The notes under the pieces were generated by a model, which saw only the letters and a program-made list of their open reading frames with translations, ran no database searches and was not told the origin of the DNA. Below, piece after piece: positions 44,147-52,968 of a stretch of DNA of 64,000 nucleotides; position 1 is the stretch's first letter, and each line of letters opens with the position of its first letter. The position numbers and the translations under genes are program-made. Source of the stretch: Candidatus Bathyarchaeota archaeon (lineage in GTDB: Archaea > Thermoproteota > Bathyarchaeia > Bathyarchaeales > Bathycorpusculaceae); assembly GCA_003151735.1 (NCBI GenBank), contig PLYI01000106.1, forward strand, positions 1-64,000, in the 5' to 3' direction.

Positions 44147-45693
44147 ATGAAACATCAAAGTCTCATCATCACTTTTGCTTTTTTGGCATTATTGCTGTGC
44201 AGCGTCTTAACTACAGAAATTACCATGCAACAGGTCGTCGCGCAAACTCAAACATCACCTAGCCAATCGCCGAATCTGCTCACCTCTGACGATTGGTCAA
44301 TGTTTCACACGACCTGAACCACACGGGGACTTCCACATCCACAGTTTCCAACGGCAATCTGCTTTGGACATTTAATACTGGCGACAAAATCCGTTCATCT
44401 CCGTCAGTGGTTGACGGCGTCGTTTACGAGGGCTCAAACGATGGTTACGTCTACGCACTAAACGCAGTTACTGGCGGGGTAATCTGGAAGTATAAAGGCA
44501 CCGGAAGTTCAGTTGAGTCTTCTCCTGCAGTGGCTAATGGCGTTGTTTACGTTGGATACTTGTGGGATGGTCAGAACGGGTGGGTGGTCGCTTTGAATGC
44601 TACCAACGGCGCCTTAATCTGGCGATACGCTACTAACAGCGGAATGGAATAATCTCCAGCGGTTGCTGATGGAGTTGTTTACATTGGCTCATGGTACGGC
44701 TACGTTTACGCCTTAAATGCTGATAGTGGTTCCTTAATCTGGTCTTTCCTTGCGTGCGGTCCAGTTTATTCTTCGCCAGTTGTTGTTAACGGCGTTGCCT
44801 ATGTTGGTTCAGAGAGCAGTTACGTTTATGCATTGAACGCAGCTAATGGCGCCTTAATCTGGACGTTCCATGCAGACAGCCAAGTCTATGCCTCTCCTTC
44901 GGTTGTTGACAACGTGGTATATGTTAACTCTGATAACGGTACTGTTTATGCTTTAAAGGCAAGCGTTGGCTCAGAAATTTGGCAAATTAATATCGGCAGC
45001 GGCACCGACCACGAAGATGGTTCTCCAGATGTGTCAGGCGGCGTTGTTTACGTTGGAGCACGCAATGGCTACTACGCTTTCAATGCAACTGATGGAGCAA
45101 AAATTTGGTTCTTTACTTCTCCGTATTCGCCTCGTCAATTAACTGGTTATTTCTATTCGTCGCCTGCAATTGCTGACAATGTTGTCTACTGCGAATTACC
45201 TGACGGATACATTGCTCGCGTTGAACGCTTTTGACGGCTCCATAATCTGGTCGTACCGCTGTGGAAACTTTATTTTCGCTTCGCCTGCCATCGTCAACGG
45301 TATAGTTTATGTAGGATCATATGACGGCTACATTTACGCTCTAGGTACCCGTCTTCTTTAACGTCAACTCCTACCCCTCAACCGACAGCGGCTCCCTCCC
45401 CAACCCCGACTTCGACACCTACACCCGCACCGACCGCTACTCTTACCCCCGCTCCCACTAGGCAGCCAACTGCAACTCCAAATGTTACATCTGCACCCAC
45501 GCCTGCTCCAACGCCCAATCAAGTCCCAGCTCAATTATCATCAATAACTCAACCGAAGATAGAACCAAAGCTTGCTGCTAATCAGAACGACAACAGCTCG
45601 GCAAACCTGCTTATTCTGGGAGCTATCATCATCTCAGCAATAACTGCGCTGATTTACTTCGTGCAAGTCCTAAGAAAACAGGATACGCAATGA
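44147..45693 (+). pseudogene. Decayed beta-propeller (PQQ-repeat) surface protein
   Basis: Signal peptide (QSLIITFAFLALLLCSVL) at ATG 44147, then at least six PQQ-type repeats of the form SSPxVxxGVVYVGSxxGYVYALNAxxGxxIW, a Thr/Pro-rich stalk and a C-terminal membrane helix (LLILGAIIISAITALIYFV) ending at TGA 45693. Four lesions break it: a frameshift near 44307, an in-frame TAA at 44650 (SGME* where Ser is expected), a frameshift near 45212 and another near 45356. The intact ancestor would be about 510 residues, exported and anchored. An operator-like palindrome lies upstream. Confidence 0.85.
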
Positions 45694-45865
45694 AACAGCC
45701 GCCGTTTTCGCCAATAAAAACTCTACAATGTGAGGTGATCAACCCAGAATATCCAAAAAGAACATAAATAGATTTGCCTGACCAAAAACTGCTCAACCCA
45801 CTTTTTTCTTTTAAACTGCTGTTTTTGTGTAAATCTTATAGCTTGCTTATGCATAAGTTAGCTGT

Positions 45866-47158
45866 ATGGCTGACTTGCACGAAGACGAAATTTACTCAAC
45901 TATGTTCAGTTCGCTAAAGCATCCTGTTAGACGTAAAATTCTTCGAATGCTTGGAAATAAGCCAATGACTTTTATGCAGATGGTTGAGGAACTTGGGGTT
46001 TCAACGCCTCATTTGACTTACCATCTTGAAAACCTGGGTGAACTGATTTCTAAATCAGACGATGGTCAGTATAAGCTATCTGCCTTCGGAGTAGCCACTG
46101 TAAGCGCCATGAAGGATGTAGAAGAAGTTCACGAAAGTGAACCGAAACGTCGTTCAGTGACTTCAAAGTGGAAAGTTGTTTCTGTGGCACTGTTGATTTC
46201 GGTTTTGATTTTGTCAGGGTTAGCTGGTTTAGAATTCTACTCTATTAACCAACTTAACGGCACACAACATTCGCTTTCAGATGAAAACCAGCAGTTGTTA
46301 TCTTGGGGTATAGGCGCAGATAAAGTAGCTAATTTCCTCACGAACCTAACTCAATTTGAAACTAGAAATTACACAATTTCACTGATGGGCGACACATGGC
46401 AGTGGCGAACAGATTTTGGCGGTGTCGCCGAAGAAGTTATACAGTACTCCCTAAAGAGCAGCATAAGCGACCTGAACGTGTATATGCGTTACAGAAATAA
46501 TCACTTCTCAAGGTATGAACTTAACATGATTGAAAGCTCGCCACTCTACACGCAGCTCCAACCCAACGATGTCTTACAGAATGCGAAATATGTACTCTCA
46601 CGGTACAAAACCTATTCCGGGGATTCATACTTAACCAACATGACTGACATTTTAGCCACTGTTGGCACAGTAAGCAACATGAACGTAACTCAGGGCAACA
46701 TCAAATTGCAGATTTCCGTTTCAGGAGATACAGTTACATTTCTCTGGATGTACACTGAAAACGGTATAGATTACCAAGCTAAGGGTTTACAGATGACCTT
46801 CCAAAACAATGTATTAACAATTATGACAGACGGCTATTTCCTATTTACCGTCGGAAGCACTAACATGGGCGTTACTCAACAACAGGCAGTAGACACAGCT
46901 AAAAACTACGTGAAAACATTAACATATACGATTGCGAACAAACCAACTAACGGCTTTGCCGTCATAGACCCGCCGTTGTCTATTCAACTTATCCCCCATC
47001 CAAGAGGCAACTCAGTTTTGCTGATTCCTTATTGGTACATTGAAATGAGCCTTACTCAAACTTATGCAGGGGGCTACAATGAAGTTGCAGTTGGAATCTA
47101 CGCTGATACAGGTCAAGTGGCAGATGTGCAAATGCTAAGCAGCAGCGCCGAAACATAA
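45866..47158 (+). CDS. Membrane-bound winged-helix regulator
   Basis: 430 residues. An ArsR-type winged helix at about 10-85 (LKHPVRRKILRMLGNKPMTFMQMVEELGVSTPHLTYHL) is followed by a basic linker, one membrane helix at about 100-122 (WKVVSVALLISVLILSGLAGL) and a 300-residue outer domain ending in a PepSY-like fold (QQQAVDTAKNYVKTL). The layout is of a one-component regulator that senses outside the cell and binds DNA inside. It follows the broken surface gene, and could control surface-protein genes such as those with the GTCAA palindrome; this link is a guess. Confidence 0.75.
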   Translation: MADLHEDEIYSTMFSSLKHPVRRKILRMLGNKPMTFMQMVEELGVSTPHLTYHLENLGELISKSDDGQYKLSAFGVATVSAMKDVEEVHESEPKRRSVTSKWKVVSVALLISVLILSGLAGLEFYSINQLNGTQHSLSDENQQLLSWGIGADKVANFLTNLTQFETRNYTISLMGDTWQWRTDFGGVAEEVIQYSLKSSISDLNVYMRYRNNHFSRYELNMIESSPLYTQLQPNDVLQNAKYVLSRYKTYSGDSYLTNMTDILATVGTVSNMNVTQGNIKLQISVSGDTVTFLWMYTENGIDYQAKGLQMTFQNNVLTIMTDGYFLFTVGSTNMGVTQQQAVDTAKNYVKTLTYTIANKPTNGFAVIDPPLSIQLIPHPRGNSVLLIPYWYIEMSLTQTYAGGYNEVAVGIYADTGQVADVQMLSSSAET

Positions 47159-47189
47159 CATTTTAAGCCCCAAATTTTGGGGTAACTAA

Positions 47190-47438
47190 TTATCCTGACC
47201 TAGTTTCATACACAACTACACAATCAGATTTTGTCTGCATCACTAAATCGTGCCCTTCCACTATTTTCCGCAGGTTACCCATGCTTTCCTTAGAAAGGTT
47301 TGCCTTAATGTTAATGTGATAACCATTATAGAGTGGATACATAGCTTTTTGTGGTATCAAAGTGATGGTGGCTCCATCTAACCCTGGGCACCTATCCACA
47401 ATCTCCCTAAGCAAGACAGCGATTTCCGCAAACTTCAT
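47190..47438 (-). CDS. Small hypothetical protein
   Basis: 82 residues with alpha-beta character: MKFAEIAVLLREIVDRCPGLDG, ITLIPQKAMYPLYNGYHINIKAN, then LRKIVEGHDLVMQTKSDCVVVYE. It resembles small conserved archaeal proteins of unknown role; I do not recognise a family. It lies tail to tail with the membrane regulator. Confidence 0.5.
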   Translation of the reverse strand: MKFAEIAVLLREIVDRCPGLDGATITLIPQKAMYPLYNGYHINIKANLSKESMGNLRKIVEGHDLVMQTKSDCVVVYETRSG

Positions 47439-47700
47439 AAATTTAACCTGTTAAATATTTGTTATATTGTACATAAAAAGCCTTCACAAAAAAATCTGTG
47501 TTTCCATGTAAAACAGCTGTTTCTTCTCTTAGAAATCGAAAATTTTCATCGCAAATGTAATGGCGCGCGCGTTTCGTGTTCTGCTTGAAACGAATCAATC
47601 ACATTTCTAATCGGGAACATTCAGCATAAAAGTGTCAAATTGTTTTAATAAGACGCTTTTCAATAGTGTGAACGCTTCAAAAACGAGGCAAAGAAGCTTA

Positions 47701-49620
47701 ATGTTAATCCAAGAAGTTATCCTTGAAAATTTCATGAGTTACGAATACGCCAGAGTACCCTTTAAGCAGGGCGTAAACATAATCGGGGGACCAAACGGAG
47801 CAGGAAAATCCTCCCTTTTACTGGCAATCTCGGTTGGTTTGGGTCAAACCTATACAGAACGCTCCCGCAAACTCAGCGACCTAATCCGCTGGGGACAAGA
47901 CCAAGCCAGAGTCACATTAATCCTGGACAACACCAAACAAGGCAACAAACGCCCCGTCTCCAAATACAGCAAAGACCAACTCTTCCTAACCCGCGTTCTA
48001 CGCCGCGACGGAAAATACTTTTTTGAACTCGAAAACCGCGTTGCCAGCAAACAAGACGTTGAGCGACTGCTGGGTAAATTCGGCGTTGACCCAGACAACA
48101 TGTTAATTATCATGCACCAGAACATGGTGGAACAATTCAGCGTACTTAGCAACATAGAAAAACTACGCATGGTTGAAGCAGCCGTGGGACTGGAGCCTTT
48201 CCGCGAAAACATAGTGCAAGCCAAAACCAAACTAACCCGCATCCTAAGCCAGGAAGAATCAGTCAGTAAACTCCTCGAGCAAGCCCAGCAGACACTCAAC
48301 TACTGGCACGAACAATACGAGAAGTATCAAGAGAAAAAGCAGCTACAGCTTAAACGTCGGTTCTTGGACCGTGAACTGGTTTGGGCAGAAGTTGAAAAAC
48401 GCGAAGCCGTAATCAAGGGATTGCAGGTGAATTTTAACAAGAACCAGCAAACTTTGGGCAAGATTGAGGATGAGAGGCAAACGATTATTGGCGAACTTGA
48501 TGGGCAGCAGACCCAGCAGCAAACACTCAGAGGCGAGGCTAAATCAGTTTTTGAGGCGCGTTTGAGCCTTGAACGTGAAATTGCACAGAACGAATCCACT
48601 TTATCGTTAATTGAACAGTTTCTAAGTGAAGCCCAAGCCTTAGAGAGTGCAGTCGCAAACAAGAACCAGTTTAAACTTCTGAGAAGCGAAAACCTCAAAA
48701 AAATGCTTGAAACCTCAAAACAGCAAATTGCCAATGCAAACGACAAAGTTAAAGAAAACCAGAAAAAAATGCTCAACCTCGAAGATTCCACAGAGAAAAT
48801 TTCAGCTGAGACACTGGATAAGCGTGTCACTCTTGGTTTGCTAGAGTTTAAGCGGGCAAACGCCATTGTCGAAATGAAAACCATCGAGAAACAGCTTAAG
48901 GAAGCCGAAGAAAACCTAAACGCAGCAATCCAAAAGGCACATCAATCTGGCGAGCGCATAGCAGTCCTTAAAACCAACGCCGAAATCCAAGATGAAATCG
49001 GCTTAACCAACGGACACTTAGCAGCTCTCGCTGACGTTTCAGAAGATATAGAGCGCCAGTATGAATCGTACTCGAAGCTTTACTTAGAACTTAAAGATAA
49101 AACGCAGTTAGTTGCTGAGAACCGCGAGAAAACCCTTGAGGAAGTCAAAACTCGCATGCAATCCTGGCGCACCGTTATGGAAAATTTGCTTGAACGGGTC
49201 AATATCGAATACCAAAAAATCATGAGCCAAACCCTTGCAACTGGCGAAGTCAAGCTTTCTAGTGCCTTAGATATTGAGACTGCTGGCTTGGAAATTTATG
49301 TTGGGTTTAAGGGTGCAAAACCCGTGGCTTTGGATGCTTACACTCAAAGCGGCGGAGAAAGAACCACCGCTACAATGGGTTTCCTGTTGGCTCTTCAGCA
49401 GCATGTCCGCTCACCCTTCCGAGCAGTCGACGAATACGACATTCACATGGACCCCAAAAACCGCGAAATGATAGCGAAGGTCTTGGTTTCAATCATCAAA
49501 GACGCCAGCGCCCAATACGTGGTGATTACTCCCAGCCAAATTACTTTTGCGCAGCATGACGCCAACGTAATTACCGTGCAGAACCTTGAAGGAAAATCAA
49601 TAGTGCGTGAGGTTGCCTAA
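47701..49620 (+). CDS. Smc5/6-like SMC ATPase, short coiled coil
   Basis: 639 residues from ATG 47701 (the open frame starts earlier at 47632). Walker A is GGPNGAGKSSLLLAISVGLG at 29-48. It is followed by LSDLIRWGQDQARVTLIL and DNMLIIMHQNMVEQFSVLSN, which match Smc6 rather than Rad50 or Smc1-4. The C-terminal signature SGGERTTATMGFLLALQQ starts at 550, Walker B is PFRAVDEYDIHMDPKNRE, then SAQYVVITPSQI; Smc5/Smc6 share SGGER-S-x-S-T, PFR-x-x-DE and QY-x-x-ITP. The two coiled arms are only about 120-150 residues each and no globular hinge or CxxC hook is seen. The stop overlaps the next gene by one base. Confidence 0.82.
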   Translation: MLIQEVILENFMSYEYARVPFKQGVNIIGGPNGAGKSSLLLAISVGLGQTYTERSRKLSDLIRWGQDQARVTLILDNTKQGNKRPVSKYSKDQLFLTRVLRRDGKYFFELENRVASKQDVERLLGKFGVDPDNMLIIMHQNMVEQFSVLSNIEKLRMVEAAVGLEPFRENIVQAKTKLTRILSQEESVSKLLEQAQQTLNYWHEQYEKYQEKKQLQLKRRFLDRELVWAEVEKREAVIKGLQVNFNKNQQTLGKIEDERQTIIGELDGQQTQQQTLRGEAKSVFEARLSLEREIAQNESTLSLIEQFLSEAQALESAVANKNQFKLLRSENLKKMLETSKQQIANANDKVKENQKKMLNLEDSTEKISAETLDKRVTLGLLEFKRANAIVEMKTIEKQLKEAEENLNAAIQKAHQSGERIAVLKTNAEIQDEIGLTNGHLAALADVSEDIERQYESYSKLYLELKDKTQLVAENREKTLEEVKTRMQSWRTVMENLLERVNIEYQKIMSQTLATGEVKLSSALDIETAGLEIYVGFKGAKPVALDAYTQSGGERTTATMGFLLALQQHVRSPFRAVDEYDIHMDPKNREMIAKVLVSIIKDASAQYVVITPSQITFAQHDANVITVQNLEGKSIVREVA

Positions 49621-50447
49621 TGCAATCCGCTAAACACGATAAGAAACTGGGCACAGAAAAGCTCGAAAGAATCATAGCCATGTGCATAGCCATCGAAAAC
49701 CGCACAGTTGAACCTTTTACATTGAACGTTGACGAAATCATAAAGATAGTACACGAGTATTTTCCGAATTGGGCAAACCCAGACGAACTAAAACTCGACG
49801 CAGACGCCCTCCACCACTTAGCCACAGTTATCAAAATGCAGAGCGAATGGGTAAAACAACGTTCAACCTCGCTCTACACTGACCCGTTCCTATTGGAAGA
49901 AAAAATCCGCCAAACCGGCAAAGAAGGCATGGTTGATGCTTTTCTTGGGGCTTGGAGTCCGCTGATTGAGTTTGAGCAACTTAGTCTCCACAGTTTAGCA
50001 CAGGGATTGCTGTATTGGGAAGCGTTGGCTCCTATGGGCGACAGATGGAAAAACATTGACGTCACTGAAGTTGCCATGGGCTCAATCAGCCGCGACGAAC
50101 TTGTTAAGCAGCGGGTTTTAAGCAACCGAGAATTCTCCGAGGAGCTGGAATGTTACTGGCAGGAACTCAAAGTTAAAGTCGCAGAAAAAGGCGCAGGCGG
50201 AAAAATTGCTTATTGGAATTTCATCGGCGCAGACTCATACGAAGAAACCGTTCAACGCGCATTTCTAACCAGCTTCTTGGTAACTTACGGTTATGCGACT
50301 ATGGAGATTGACAGGTTGGAAGAAACCGTCTTCATACTGCCCTTTGATAAACCCAGAAAGGTAGCTTTAACAGAGCAGTCCGCGTCAGTTGCAATCGCCG
50401 TTTCAGTTGAAGTATGGCAAAAATGGAAGCGAGGCGAACAAATTTGA
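49620..50447 (+). CDS. Nse4-like kleisin candidate
   Basis: 275 residues, ATG overlapping the SMC stop (TAATG). The N-terminal half is helical. The last 70 residues, from 206, read TVQRAFLTSFLVTYGYATME, IDRLEETVFILPF, then SVAIAVSVEVWQKWKRG. This follows the Nse4 C-terminal pattern: N-I-F-x-x-S-F-L-x-x-x-G-x-A-x-I, a strand ending in P, a variable gap, then I-x-x-S-x-x-D-W. A kleisin would bridge the SMC head and neck. The match is from memory of the Nse4 family and needs profile search. Overlaps the next gene by TTGA. Confidence 0.6.
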   Translation: MQSAKHDKKLGTEKLERIIAMCIAIENRTVEPFTLNVDEIIKIVHEYFPNWANPDELKLDADALHHLATVIKMQSEWVKQRSTSLYTDPFLLEEKIRQTGKEGMVDAFLGAWSPLIEFEQLSLHSLAQGLLYWEALAPMGDRWKNIDVTEVAMGSISRDELVKQRVLSNREFSEELECYWQELKVKVAEKGAGGKIAYWNFIGADSYEETVQRAFLTSFLVTYGYATMEIDRLEETVFILPFDKPRKVALTEQSASVAIAVSVEVWQKWKRGEQI

Positions 50448-51073
50448 GCAGCAAGAAAAAAGGCGTCTACGCAAGCAAAGTCAAGAAAGCAACCCAGATG
50501 CTCTTCTACAAACGGCACCAGAAGCCCGGCGTGAAAGGCTGGGAACTCCACAAAGCGCTAGGTTCCGATTACCCTAAAGTGCTGGATTTACTAGAGGATT
50601 ATCTTAAGCCGCTGGATTTGCAGGTAAAAACAGTTTTCGAAGAAGAAAAAACTCCTGAGAAACCAACGATTGAGGAGCTGGATAAGGCACGGTTCTTTGT
50701 TGCGCTGTCAAATGGCTCTGTGACTAAGGATAAGTTGATGGGTTGGCGCATAGACGATTTAGCAGGCTTAGCCATTGCAATCTCGTACATAATCAGCAAG
50801 AAGGGGCAGGCTGGACGCAAAGACATGGAGAAACTGCTGGGCGAGAAGATGCCGAACTGGAAGATTGGCTTAAATCTCGACCGCTACATACGCTACGGCT
50901 ACTTAATGCAGGATGATAAGAGACAACTGTTCTTGGATTGGCGAACAAGAGCCGAAGTAGACCAGAAAGCCTTAATCAACATGCTGCTTAACGCGGAAAA
51001 ACAAAAAGAAGAAGCCGCTGAACCGGAGCCAGAAGATGAATCAGAAACCGACGCTGAAGAGGAAGACGCCTAA
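50444..51073 (+). CDS. Nse3/MAGE-like winged-helix (KITE) candidate
   Basis: 209 residues from TTG 50444, in a TTGA overlap with the kleisin-like gene, with GAGG nine bases upstream. A first winged helix (KGWELHKALGSDYPKVLDLLEDYLKPLDLQV) and a second one (LAIAISYIISKKGQAGRKDM, LNLDRYIRYGYL) are followed by FLDWRTRAEVD. The MAGE/Nse3 domain has the same order, closing with a Y-L strand and F-L-W-G-x-R-A-x-x-E. The C-terminal 20 residues are strongly acidic. In Smc5/6, Nse1 and Nse3 are tandem winged-helix proteins that bind the Nse4 kleisin. Third and last gene of the operon. Confidence 0.6.
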   Translation: MSSKKKGVYASKVKKATQMLFYKRHQKPGVKGWELHKALGSDYPKVLDLLEDYLKPLDLQVKTVFEEEKTPEKPTIEELDKARFFVALSNGSVTKDKLMGWRIDDLAGLAIAISYIISKKGQAGRKDMEKLLGEKMPNWKIGLNLDRYIRYGYLMQDDKRQLFLDWRTRAEVDQKALINMLLNAEKQKEEAAEPEPEDESETDAEEEDA

Positions 51074-51142
51074 ATTCTCCTGTACTTCAGCAATTTACAT
51101 TTGTTAACATCGGATTTTCTTGGTGCTTTCTTCTTTGTCGTT

Positions 51143-51310
51143 TTAGTTCTTTGATTTTTTGAAGAAAATAAAGAGTCCCGCGGTAGCCACTGTCACGGAT
51201 GCTAGTGGGGCTGCCACTTGACCTGCTGGCAATGACTCGAAGATAGATACAAGCACTCCTATGGCTATTAGAAAAGCCAGAAGTAAACTTAGAGCCACCC
51301 ACATGTTCAT
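51143..51310 (-). CDS. Small two-helix membrane protein
   Basis: 55 residues from ATG 51310 (GGAG nine bases upstream; a TTG at 51325 is also in frame). Two membrane helices: VALSLLLAFLIAIGVLVSIF and APLASVTVATAGLFIFF, ending KKSKN. Function unknown. Two GTCAA-N6-TTGAC palindromes lie 50 and 84 bases upstream. Confidence 0.55.
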   Translation of the reverse strand: MNMWVALSLLLAFLIAIGVLVSIFESLPAGQVAAPLASVTVATAGLFIFFKKSKN

Positions 51311-51360
51311 GACAATCTGCTCCAAGTTGTGTTCGGTCTTTTGAGTGTAAAAGCGTTTTC

Positions 51361-51376
51361 GTCAAGGTTTCTTGAC
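51361..51376. promoter_or_regulatory. Palindromic operator-like site GTCAA-N6-TTGAC
   Basis: GTCAAGGTTTCTTGAC, 50 bases before the ATG of the small membrane protein. A second copy at 51395-51410 is 34 bases further upstream. Confidence 0.55.
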
Positions 51377-51394
51377 TAACTTGAAAAGTGCTTA

Positions 51395-51410
51395 GTCAAA
51401 CTTTCTTGAC
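51395..51410. promoter_or_regulatory. Palindromic operator-like site GTCAA-N6-TTGAC
   Basis: GTCAAACTTTCTTGAC, identical over 16 bases to the site at 54715 before the NosD-like gene. Confidence 0.55.
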
Positions 51411-51516
51411 TAACTGCAACAGCAGCTTCTATTATGGAAAAAGATTCACGGCTAATCTGAAAGGTATTTTTAAGACGTAAAAAGAAGTGAAAAGCACAGA
51501 AAACACTAAAAAAGGC

Positions 51517-52107
51517 TTAAATTCCATTTCCAATAGTCAATTTTTTAAGCACATGTTTAGTCGCCAACACTGCAACATAACAGTTCACGGCTTCGTCATC
51601 GACAAAAGAAACCAGTTTTAAACCTGAACCATCTAAAACATCCATGAATGCAGTCAGCGGAAAAGACTTCTTGAGCCCAGTCACCACAACCCTGCCATCA
51701 CCCTTGACAACTCGCTTTAGCTCGTTTAGTGTTTTAGGGGGTTTAGGCATGTTCTGAAGCACCGTAAAGGCGAAGACAGCACCGAAAAACCCATCCCTAA
51801 ACGGCAAGTGGTCAGCGTCTGCCTGCAAAACAAAGACATTATCTAAACTCTTCGCTTGTTCTTTAGCTTTAAGCAATAGTTTACGGGAGATATCAATGCT
51901 CGCAACTATGTCTGCTTGAGTTGCGACTTCTTTGAAAAAAAGTCCTGAGCCGCACCCAACATCCAAAACCGCCTTGCCCTCAACACTGACGTTTTCTAAA
52001 GCTTTTTTGTACTTCCTCATCTGCTCCTCTGAATACCGCTCATCATACATTTCCGCAGTCAAATCGTAACGCTGCATTATCCTGCGCTTATCTTTCCAAC
52101 CTGCCAA
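51517..52107 (-). CDS. Class I SAM-dependent methyltransferase
   Basis: 196 residues. Motif I VLDVGCGSGLFF, acidic motif IVASIDISRKLL, FVLQADADHLPFRDGFFGAV and GDGRVVVTGL give a Rossmann methyltransferase of the UbiE/Methyltransf_11 type. The short C-terminus holds a substrate lid (FPLTAFMDVLDGSGLKLVSF). Substrate unknown. Divergent from nucS with a 50-base spacer. Confidence 0.78.
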   Translation of the reverse strand: MAGWKDKRRIMQRYDLTAEMYDERYSEEQMRKYKKALENVSVEGKAVLDVGCGSGLFFKEVATQADIVASIDISRKLLLKAKEQAKSLDNVFVLQADADHLPFRDGFFGAVFAFTVLQNMPKPPKTLNELKRVVKGDGRVVVTGLKKSFPLTAFMDVLDGSGLKLVSFVDDEAVNCYVAVLATKHVLKKLTIGNGI

Positions 52108-52157
52108 TGCCGTGTTCCTTCAAGAAATCTTATGTACCCAATGCCAGACTAAAATAG

Positions 52158-52961
52158 TTGGCGAAAACCAGAATGCAAGAGAACAAAAAACTGGCAGTTC
52201 TAACAGAACCCACATTAGCAGAAGCCGCTGTGCTCATCGAGAAAGCGTTTGCGCAGAGAAGAACCCTCATAGTCGCAGGCAACTGCCATGTGCATTACGT
52301 TGGCAGAGCACGCTCAACGCTGGAACCTGGCGAACGCCTCTTAATCATCAAATCTGACGGCTCCTTGCTTGTTCACCGTCCAGTAGGCTACGAACCTGTC
52401 AATTGGCAACCCGCAGGCAGTATCTTCCACGTCCAAATCAAAGAAGACGGATTAGAGGTTTATGGGGTTCGCCAGAAACCAAGGGAAAGCGTCCGCGTAA
52501 CCTTCGCAGGCATCTACATGGTCTCATCGCTTAACCTCTCCGATTCAGGAGATTTCCTTTTGCATGCGAGCGAAGAAGAGATGCACCGAGCGATTCTTTT
52601 AAAACCTGAACTTCTTGAAGAAGGATTTAAGCCGATTAGCTGGGAGAAAAAAGTTGAACCTGGTTTCGTAGATATCTACGGTGAAGACAAAAACGGCAAA
52701 TTCGTCATAGTTGAAGTTAAACGTAAAACCGCTTCAAAAGAGGCTGCGTTGCAGTTAGCAAAGTATGTTGAGCCCATCAAAGCCAAAGTTAACCGTGAAG
52801 TCCGCGCCGTGTTGGTTGCGCCAAGTCTCGGCAAAGATGTTCAGAGGATGCTAGTGACGCTGGGGTTAGAGTATAAAGCATTAGACCCGAAAGTTTGTGC
52901 TGAAGTGCTTAAGAAATCAGAAAACTCAAAGTTAGAATCATTCTTTAACGACAAAAGTTAA
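52158..52961 (+). CDS. nucS: NucS/EndoMS mismatch endonuclease
   Basis: About 262-267 residues; TTG 52158 or ATG 52173 may be the start (family proteins often begin near ATG 52173). N-terminal dimer/DNA-binding part: RTLIVAGNCHVHYVGRARST, GDRLL-like GERLLIIKSDGSLLVHRP, NWQPAGS. C-terminal RecB-like nuclease: GFVDIYGEDKNGKFVIVEVK (Asp, Glu, Lys of PD-(D/E)XK), then ALQLAKYVE. It cuts both strands at mismatches in archaea and actinobacteria, replacing MutS-MutL. Convergent with the NosD-like gene. Confidence 0.92.
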   Translation: MAKTRMQENKKLAVLTEPTLAEAAVLIEKAFAQRRTLIVAGNCHVHYVGRARSTLEPGERLLIIKSDGSLLVHRPVGYEPVNWQPAGSIFHVQIKEDGLEVYGVRQKPRESVRVTFAGIYMVSSLNLSDSGDFLLHASEEEMHRAILLKPELLEEGFKPISWEKKVEPGFVDIYGEDKNGKFVIVEVKRKTASKEAALQLAKYVEPIKAKVNREVRAVLVAPSLGKDVQRMLVTLGLEYKALDPKVCAEVLKKSENSKLESFFNDKS

Positions 52962-52968
52962 CGCGCTT

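Noticed and set aside
47561-47573. GCGCGCGCG patch, also near 57644
   Set aside because: Simple alternating GC with no shared flanks; no function supported.
51087-51365. 92-codon frame overlapping the small membrane protein
   Set aside because: It is in another frame of a gene with two clear membrane helices and a good ribosome site, so it is a shadow.
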